Assembly: GCF_910588665.1 (NCBI RefSeq)
Contig: NZ_CAJUPR010000002.1
Location: 190,031 to 254,030, forward strand
Direction of reading: 5' to 3'
DNA: 64,000 nucleotides
From: an uncultured Brachyspira sp.
Lineage (GTDB): Bacteria > Spirochaetota > Brachyspiria > Brachyspirales > Brachyspiraceae
Numbering within the stretch: position 1 is the stretch's first letter; each line of letters begins with the position of its first letter. Shown piece by piece: positions 58,283-64,000 of the stretch. A program made the translations under genes and the position numbers. A model generated the notes under the pieces. That model did not search any database. It saw nothing but the letters and a program-made list of their open reading frames with translations, and was not told the DNA's origin.

Positions 58283-59914
58283 ATGATTAAAGAGAAATTA
58301 AGCGATTATATACAAAATGCAATTAAATATAATTGGGATATAAATGCTTTAGCTGATTACGGAACTAATAATATATTAAAATATTCCGATGTTGCGGAAA
58401 ATATTTTAAAAATACATACTGCTTTTAAAAAGCTTGATATTCATAAAGGCGAAAAAATAGCCCTATGCGGAACTAATTCGGTTAATTGGGCTTTAACATA
58501 TATATCTGTAATAAGCTACGGAGCTATTACAGTGCCTATATTGCCTGATTTTTCAAAAGATGATATAGCTTCTATAATTAAAGATTCCGGAGTAAAGTTT
58601 ATTTTTGCGGATAAAAATATTATAAAAGAAATGGACCCTCAGACTCTGATGTCATTAAGCAAAGCTTTTTATTTGGAAAGTTTTAATACAGCTAAAATGC
58701 AGCAGGATAAAGAAACAGAAAATATATTTAATGATATAGAAATAGAAAATTTCAGCAGAGAAAATTTTAATCTTACAATATTTGAAAATGAAACTTTAGC
58801 TTCAATAATATATACTTCAGGTACTACAGGATTCAGCAAAGGAGTTATGCTAAATCATAATTCATTAGCTGCAAATATAAGATTTGCAATAGATAATATG
58901 CCTATAAAAGCAAATGATCATATACTTTCTTTTCTTCCTCTTGCACATATATTCGGCTGTCTGTTTGATTTTTTATTTCCGTTTTCAAAAGGAGCATGCA
59001 TATATATGCTTAATGCAGTGCCTAGTCCGAATATTCTTCTTAAAGCTTTTGACGAGGTAAAGCCTAATCTTATACTTATGGTTCCTCTTATAATAGAAAA
59101 AATATATATGAAAAAGATACTTCCTGCAATAAGCAAGCCTTTAACTGCAAATTTACTGAAAATGCCTATAATTTCGGGATTATTAAAATCAAAAATAAGA
59201 AAAAGCTTAACTAAATCATTTGGCGGTAATTTTTATGAACTTATTATAGGCGGAAGCGCTTTGAATAAGGATGTTGAAAAATTTCTTATGGATATAGGAT
59301 TAAAATTTACGGTAGGATACGGCATGACGGAATGCGGACCTCTGATAAGCTATGAGCCTTGGAATAGGCATGAGGCAGGAAGCTCCGGTTTTATAATAGA
59401 CACTTTAGAAGTTAAAATAGATGCCGAAAAGGAAGGCGAAGTCGGAGAAATTATGGTTAAGGGCGAAAATGTTATGCTCGGCTATTATAAGAATCCTAAA
59501 GTTACAGCTGATGTTCTTTCAAAAGACGGCTGGCTTAGAACGGGAGATTTGGGAGTTCTGGGAGAGAATAACAGAATATTTATAAAAGGAAGAAGCAAGA
59601 ATATGCTTCTTGGTTCAAACGGACAGAATATTTATCCTGAAGAGATAGAAAGCAAATTAAACACTATGCCTTATATATTGGAATCTCTGGTTCTTCAGAG
59701 AGATAATAAGCTTCATGCTCTGATATATTTAGACTATGAAAAAATAAAAGATGAAAATCTAAGCGAAGAAGATATTAATAAATATATGGAAAACAACAGA
59801 ATAGAAATTAATAAAACGCTTCCAGAGTTTGCAAGAATATCAGGCTTCACCATTCAAAAAGAAGAGTTTATAAAAAATCCTACAAAAAAGATAAAGAGAT
59901 TTTTATATAAATAA
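58283..59914 (+). CDS. AMP-dependent fatty acid-CoA ligase-like protein
   Basis: This 543-residue acyl-adenylate-forming enzyme probably activates long-chain fatty acids to acyl-CoA or acyl-AMP at the inner membrane. The ATP motif IIYTSGTTGFSKGVMLNH is present, then LPLAHIFGCLFDFLFP, VGYGMTECGPLISYEPW, GEIMVKGENVMLGYY and the GWLRTGDLG hinge, with the catalytic C-terminal Lys in the FIKNPTKKIKRF end. RBS is TAGGAGTTA before the ATG. It is followed by an alpha/beta hydrolase 23 bp away, which could act in the same pathway. Substrate is not known. Confidence 0.88.
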   Translation: MIKEKLSDYIQNAIKYNWDINALADYGTNNILKYSDVAENILKIHTAFKKLDIHKGEKIALCGTNSVNWALTYISVISYGAITVPILPDFSKDDIASIIKDSGVKFIFADKNIIKEMDPQTLMSLSKAFYLESFNTAKMQQDKETENIFNDIEIENFSRENFNLTIFENETLASIIYTSGTTGFSKGVMLNHNSLAANIRFAIDNMPIKANDHILSFLPLAHIFGCLFDFLFPFSKGACIYMLNAVPSPNILLKAFDEVKPNLILMVPLIIEKIYMKKILPAISKPLTANLLKMPIISGLLKSKIRKSLTKSFGGNFYELIIGGSALNKDVEKFLMDIGLKFTVGYGMTECGPLISYEPWNRHEAGSSGFIIDTLEVKIDAEKEGEVGEIMVKGENVMLGYYKNPKVTADVLSKDGWLRTGDLGVLGENNRIFIKGRSKNMLLGSNGQNIYPEEIESKLNTMPYILESLVLQRDNKLHALIYLDYEKIKDENLSEEDINKYMENNRIEINKTLPEFARISGFTIQKEEFIKNPTKKIKRFLYK

Positions 59915-59937
59915 TAATCCGATAAAGGAGGCTTGCT

Positions 59938-60744
59938 ATGTTTTATCATGCTCATAACGGAAGTGTATATGCAGGAAATTCTCAAATGTATTACATATCT
60001 TTTGGAAATGGAAATAAAAATCTTATTATAGTGCCCGGACTTGGAGACGGACTGCATACAGTAAAAGGAATGGCTATTATTTTTTCAATAATATATAGGA
60101 TAATGTCTAAAGAATTTACTGTATATGTTTTCAGCCGTAAAAATAATTTGCAAGATGGATATTCTACAATAGAAATGGCAAAAGACCTTGCAGAAGCTTT
60201 AGCAGTTCTTAAAATTTTTAAAGCAGATGTTTTGGGAATAAGCCAAGGCGGTATGATAGCGCAATATCTTGCTATTGATTATCCTGATTTGGTCAATAAG
60301 CTTATATTGGTATCAACAAGTTCAAACCCGAATGAAACAATAAAAAAAACAGTTGGTGCTTGGATTGAAATGGCAATACAAGAAAATTATAAAGATTTAA
60401 TTATAGATACAGCAGAAAAATCATATTCAGAAAGAACTTTAAAAAAATATCGTCTGATTTATCCGTTAATTGGAATAATAGGAAAGCCAAAAAGTTTTAA
60501 GCGTTTTATCATACAGGCATCTTCCTGCATCGCCCACAATTCTTATGCGCAATTGAACAAAATAGTATGCCCTGTATTAGTAATCGGCGGGGATTCAGAT
60601 AAAATTATAGGAACAACTGAGTCTTATTTAATAGCTGAAAAAATTAGTCATAGCGAGCTTTTTTTATACAATGGTCTTGGTCATGCAGTATATGAAGAAG
60701 CAAAAGATTTTAATTATAGATGTTTGAATTTTCTAATGAAATAA
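59938..60744 (+). CDS. Alpha/beta hydrolase
   Basis: The 268-residue alpha/beta hydrolase has the nucleophile elbow GISQGGMIA with Ser, an oxyanion VPGLGDGLHT start and a catalytic Asp in IGGDSDKII and His in NGLGHAVYEE. It is likely an esterase, thioesterase or lipase-like enzyme with unknown substrate. An AAAGGAGG sequence lies 7 nt before the ATG. It starts 23 bp after the acyl-CoA ligase and could be cotranscribed. CAA codons for Gln are more frequent than in neighbours, perhaps a sign of different origin. Confidence 0.85.
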   Translation: MFYHAHNGSVYAGNSQMYYISFGNGNKNLIIVPGLGDGLHTVKGMAIIFSIIYRIMSKEFTVYVFSRKNNLQDGYSTIEMAKDLAEALAVLKIFKADVLGISQGGMIAQYLAIDYPDLVNKLILVSTSSNPNETIKKTVGAWIEMAIQENYKDLIIDTAEKSYSERTLKKYRLIYPLIGIIGKPKSFKRFIIQASSCIAHNSYAQLNKIVCPVLVIGGDSDKIIGTTESYLIAEKISHSELFLYNGLGHAVYEEAKDFNYRCLNFLMK

Positions 60745-60753
60745 ACATATTAT

Positions 60754-61041
60754 TTACAGATTTTCTATTTCTTCTATGCTTAATCCTGTATTTTCGCTTA
60801 TCACTTTTATATCTATTCCTGATTTTTTTAAATTTCTGGCTATAGATATTGCTTTACTTTTTTCGCCCTGTTCTTTATTTTGTTCTATACCTTCGATTAT
60901 TCCATGTTCTTTGGCTTTTTTTAAATCTAATTCTATGCTTCTGTCAAAGAAATATGCATCTATTTTTCTTTTTTATATTTATCCATTACAGGACTGTCAT
61001 TAACAAAAGTACGGCATTTAAAGCGGGAATATTTATTAATA
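60754..61041 (-). pseudogene. Rpn-type PD-(D/E)XK nuclease/transposase remnant
   Basis: The minus strand encodes the C-terminal tail of the Rpn (recombination-promoting nuclease, putative transposase) family: IDAYFFDRSIELDLKKAKEHG, GIEQNKEQGEKSKAISIARNLKKSGIDIKVISENTGLSIEEIENL, ending at 60754. Further upstream, the frame is broken by a stop near 60973, after a stretch that reads RTFVNDSPVMDKYKKEK in another frame. The N-terminal nuclease core is gone. This is a decayed gene of ~95 codons of about 300. Confidence 0.65.
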
Positions 61042-61050
61042 ACATGCTTA

Positions 61051-63210
61051 TCAATCTATGTAAATATATACTTCGCCTGTCTTATTTTTTATTCTCTCCA
61101 ATATAAAGCTTGTTTTATTATGCATTTTTACGCAGTCAAATATTACCTTATTTCCTTTATTATCAATTATATCTTTTTCTTTGCATTGAGCGCATCCTAC
61201 AGATATGCTTTTCGGACATAATACAAAGTTCATAGATTGTATAAAGCCTTCTTTTACAGCTAAAGCATTCTTAAAACTCTTTCCTGATTCAGGCGATGAT
61301 ATAACCATATCAACTCCTAATTTATATAAAAAATTAATGCTGCGGCTGTTAATGGCATTCATTCCGATACCAGCCCATAATATGCATTTATTTCTAAGCG
61401 CCTCAATCTGACCCAAATTATTGCATATTACTATCATGTTATTTGTTTTCTCCACAATATTTTTTATCACTTCAATATCTTCATCAAATGTTATGTGAGG
61501 CAGAATTATGCCGTCTATTTTTTTATTCTCAAAAAGATATATTATATTTTCATCATAAGTTTCAGCAAATAATATCTTTTTATCATAATGCATATTTAAT
61601 TTAGATTCGCTATTAACTATTAAAACTTTTATATCGGTATTCGGATAATTAATATCTTTATATGCTCCTTTTAAGTAATTTATTTTTCTTGACTGCATTA
61701 AAATATTTTCAAGCTTTTTAGTTAAGCCTCTTCTGGCTTCATTTAAAATTTTAACAGGTATAAAAGGATTTTTAAATCTAATATCAATATTAATATTTTC
61801 AAACTCAAATACTGTGCCTCCTGTCTTTGAAAGAGAGTTAATAATATCTTCTTGGCATAAAGGTTTTGTTTTAGCCTCCTCTATTATATAGCTGCTTATA
61901 TATTCTATATTATTTAATCTGTTATCATATCTGCTATTAACCGTTAATTTAATTTTACAGCCGTCAAAACCTATTATGCAATTTAAATCAAGCAGATGCT
62001 TAAAATTACAGTTTTCAATTATTCTGCAGGCTTCGTCAATCTGAAGTTTATCTGTAGTTCTGTAAACTTTATCTTTTACCTGAACATTTTTTAAAACGGC
62101 TGAAAAACTTAAATTTCCCTTAGCTCTTTTTACTTTTATATTATCTTTATATAAATCCGAAATCTGCATTCCTACTGCACCGCTTTCCCCAAATGAAATC
62201 CCGTCATAAACATTTAATTCCTTTTCAGCTTTTATATATATTTTGTTTTTTTTATATGAAGCAACCTTTCCTATATATTCGCCGTCATGACTGGGCTTAT
62301 AATTTTCAAAAATATCCTTTGAATTATAATAGTATCCCTGAGAAAATCCGCCTCTGTTAAAAATTTTTATAAGTATTTCTCTGTACTTTTCGGCGGGTAT
62401 GTCCTTATTTTCTAAAGCCAAATCTATAGCATGCCTGTATGCTGATGTTGCAACGGCTGCATATTCGCTTCTCTTTGCACGCCCCTCAATCTTAAAAGAG
62501 GTTATGCCGCTTGCAATCAAATTAGGAATTATATCTATAGTCATTAAATCTTTAGTGCTTAAAGGATAATTTGTTTTTCCTCCTTTATACTTCATTCTGC
62601 AAGGCTGAGCGCATGCACCTCTGTTGGCGCTTCTTCCTCCATGCATATACGAATAGGCGCATTGACCTGAAAAACTTGCGCATAAAGCACCATGTATAAA
62701 TATTTCAAGCTCGGTATCAATATTATCTCTTATATATTTTATACTGCTTAAACTCATCTCACGAGCCAATACAACTCTTTCAATTCCTATGCTTTTAAGA
62801 AGCTTAACTCCGTATAAATTATTGCATGACATCTGAGTGCTGGCATGCATAGGGATATTAAAATTATTTCTTACAATATCTATAATACCAAAGTCCTGCA
62901 CTATAACTGCATCTGCTCCCAAATTAGAAACTCTTTCTATAACGGATACAGCTTTATCAATTTCATCATCATAAACTAAAGTATTAACCGTAATATATAC
63001 TTTAACATTTCTTAATTTTGCAAACTTTATATTCTCTTCAATAGTCTTTTCATCAAAATTTGAAGCTGCGCCCGCTCTGGCATTAAAACTTTTAACTCCG
63101 AAATATACGGCATCAGCCCCCGCATTAACGGAAGCCTTTAATCCCCTCTCATCGCCTGCAGGAGCAAGCAGTTCTATTTTTTTATTATATTTATTAAAAT
63201 TATTTATCAT
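61051..63210 (-). CDS. U32 family peptidase / RlhA-like protein
   Basis: The 719-residue protein belongs to the peptidase U32 family. Its N-terminal TIM barrel-like domain has LLAPAGDERGLKASVNAGADAVYFG, GIDIVRNNFNIPMHAS, and the family signature EIFIHGALCASFSGQCAYSYMHGGRSANRGACAQPCRMKY with its cysteines. The C-terminal half has a DUF3656-like region and ends with VGCAQCKEKDIID. E. coli relatives RlhA and TrhP/YegQ hydroxylate 23S rRNA or tRNA, so an RNA-modification role is more likely than proteolysis. It is a long-form member (RlhA-type length). Confidence 0.85.
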   Translation of the reverse strand: MINNFNKYNKKIELLAPAGDERGLKASVNAGADAVYFGVKSFNARAGAASNFDEKTIEENIKFAKLRNVKVYITVNTLVYDDEIDKAVSVIERVSNLGADAVIVQDFGIIDIVRNNFNIPMHASTQMSCNNLYGVKLLKSIGIERVVLAREMSLSSIKYIRDNIDTELEIFIHGALCASFSGQCAYSYMHGGRSANRGACAQPCRMKYKGGKTNYPLSTKDLMTIDIIPNLIASGITSFKIEGRAKRSEYAAVATSAYRHAIDLALENKDIPAEKYREILIKIFNRGGFSQGYYYNSKDIFENYKPSHDGEYIGKVASYKKNKIYIKAEKELNVYDGISFGESGAVGMQISDLYKDNIKVKRAKGNLSFSAVLKNVQVKDKVYRTTDKLQIDEACRIIENCNFKHLLDLNCIIGFDGCKIKLTVNSRYDNRLNNIEYISSYIIEEAKTKPLCQEDIINSLSKTGGTVFEFENINIDIRFKNPFIPVKILNEARRGLTKKLENILMQSRKINYLKGAYKDINYPNTDIKVLIVNSESKLNMHYDKKILFAETYDENIIYLFENKKIDGIILPHITFDEDIEVIKNIVEKTNNMIVICNNLGQIEALRNKCILWAGIGMNAINSRSINFLYKLGVDMVISSPESGKSFKNALAVKEGFIQSMNFVLCPKSISVGCAQCKEKDIIDNKGNKVIFDCVKMHNKTSFILERIKNKTGEVYIYID

Positions 63211-63270
63211 TGCTTGAATAATATACGAAATATTTGCTGTTAGAAAATCCTATGTAAAATAATAATATAA

Positions 63271-63798
63271 TTAATTAAAAATATGATTTCTGAAGCAGAA
63301 AACTAATATCTCTAAGTTATAATTAAATTTAAATTGCTTAAAAATTTTTATAATCTCTTTTATAGTTTCTCCTGATGCATACACATCATCAATTAAAAGT
63401 ATATTCTTATTTTCAAGTATTTCATAATCTGTTATTTCAAAAGCGTCTTTAATATTTTCTCTTCTTTCTTTAAGAGTATCTAAAAATTTCTGTTCTTTTA
63501 TGTATTTTTTTATTTTTATAATACTTAATTTTTTTATGCCGAACTCTTCTGAAATATAATCAGAAAAAATATTCATTATATTTTTATTTCTGTTTGACGG
63601 TATATAAAGAAGAACATCTATTTTTTTATTATTTATATAGTTTCTTATCTGCCGTATTATTTTAAAAGGAAAATCAATCTCTTTTCTTTTTAAAGCTCTC
63701 AATTCATCTCCTAGTTCTTTATCCAAATCTCCTAATGCAGTTATATTTATTCCGTAAATATTAAACTCTTTATATGCATTAAATATATTATTATACAT
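63271..63798 (-). CDS. ComF-like phosphoribosyltransferase-domain protein
   Basis: The 175-residue protein has a phosphoribosyltransferase fold. The PRPP-binding loop is ILLIDDVYASGETIKEIIKIF near the C-terminus, with a preceding VLLYIPSNRNKN (ComF IPSxxxR). The ComF zinc-finger N-terminus is missing. ComF is a competence-associated helicase partner in others; here a competence role is only a possibility. A partial membrane protein gene starts just upstream on the same strand (its stop lies 7 bp before this start), so they are likely in one operon. Confidence 0.75.
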   Translation of the reverse strand: MYNNIFNAYKEFNIYGINITALGDLDKELGDELRALKRKEIDFPFKIIRQIRNYINNKKIDVLLYIPSNRNKNIMNIFSDYISEEFGIKKLSIIKIKKYIKEQKFLDTLKERRENIKDAFEITDYEILENKNILLIDDVYASGETIKEIIKIFKQFKFNYNLEILVFCFRNHIFN

Positions 63799-63804
63799 AA
63801 AGCT

Positions 63805-64000
63805 TTAATTAGATATGTCTTTGAATATAAGATACATTATGATTGCGAAAGCCCAATTAATTATTATGCCTTTATAGCCTAATATAAAACCTTTAAGCCA
63901 AGCATCTATTTCTATATTAAAAATAATTGCTGTAATAACAGACGATAATCTTGCCAGTATTAAAGCCGAAAGCGAAACTAAAATAAAAGATATATTTGAG
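63805..64000 (-). CDS. Membrane protein, truncated by window edge
   Basis: Reading the minus strand from the window edge, a frame of 65 codons ends at 63805 (TAA). It encodes hydrophobic helices (NISFILVSLSALILARLSSVITAIIF, IIINWAFAIIMYLIF) and ends in KDISN. The N-terminus is outside the window, so neither length nor family can be stated. Confidence 0.6.
   Translation of the reverse strand, partial: SNISFILVSLSALILARLSSVITAIIFNIEIDAWLKGFILGYKGIIINWAFAIIMYLIFKDISN

Noticed and set aside
60776..61106. Two plus-strand frames near the Rpn remnant
   Set aside because: Shadows of the minus-strand Rpn fragment and the end of the U32 gene.
1..64000. CRISPR arrays, rRNA genes, insertion sequences with both ends, DnaA-box clusters
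   Set aside because: None visible on a read-through; only a decayed Rpn tail and a decayed NYN gene suggest past mobility.

Overview
The window reads as a low-GC spirochaete chromosome, most probably Brachyspira. This is an inference from several things: the strong A/T bias of the intergenic DNA, the heavy use of AGA, ATA and TTA codons, the mixture of spirochaete-type genes (class III fructose bisphosphatase, CHR half-transporters, TPR proteins, a partial Rnf cluster, split transketolase) and Gram-negative envelope features (TonB-like protein, outer-membrane barrel candidate, lipoprotein). No database search was possible. The species is not assigned.

Layout. 1-4.6 kb: the end-truncated rRNA methylase rsmI (minus strand), then an AT-rich gap with two inverted copies of a near-perfect parS site, a TonB-like protein, a TPR protein, folD and a small EamA transporter. 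4.7-11.3 kb: an iron alcohol dehydrogenase, lepA, gap, pgk and scpB, several with visible terminators. 11.4-13.7 kb: an A/T-richer gene joining a restriction-type nuclease domain to an adenine methylase, set between scpB and mnmG. 13.7-20.7 kb: mnmG, split transketolase, a NERD protein, argS, a YbaK deacylase and a BFD-type [2Fe-2S] protein. 20.8-24.0 kb: paired CHR transporters and fbp. 24.1-24.7 kb: four tRNA genes (Pro, Arg-UCU, His, Arg-UCG). 24.7-32.9 kb: a membrane TPR protein, a YehP-like vWA protein, ctpA, a glycosyltransferase, YcxB, recX, a DIP1984 protein, and a radical SAM gene that looks leaderless.

32.8-42.6 kb: a broken NYN gene, zapA with an acidic coiled-coil partner, a putative outer-membrane protein, trmB, a TrpX-like lipoprotein, then rpmF-plsX, a FabH-like protein lacking the catalytic Cys and His, and rnfC-rnfD-rnfG without rnfE/A/B. 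42.7-50.3 kb: thiL, smpB, two unknown genes, groES, serS, an unusual non-coding gap, ruvB and an M23 peptidase. 50.3-64 kb: an orphan adenine methylase, a flavin reductase-rubredoxin fusion, an Fpg-like protein lacking the catalytic proline, a flavodoxin-ferredoxin, tRNA-Met, hisF, a coiled-coil/DinB fusion, ddl, a HlyIII-like protein, an acyl-CoA ligase, an alpha/beta hydrolase, a broken Rpn nuclease gene, a U32 peptidase, a ComF-like phosphoribosyltransferase and a truncated membrane protein.

Most of the window is housekeeping: central carbon metabolism (gap, pgk, transketolase, fbp), translation (lepA, argS, serS, smpB, mnmG, trmB, rpmF), chromosome maintenance (scpB, ruvB, recX, possible parS) and redox chemistry (Rnf subunits, Hrb-like protein, EFR1-type protein, BFD). 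The most interesting points are the parS-like pair, two genes with apparent AUA/AUU starts at an identical 7-nt spacing from their ribosome binding sites, the nuclease-methylase fusion, the catalytically dead FabH-like protein beside plsX, the incomplete Rnf cluster and the orphan vWA protein.
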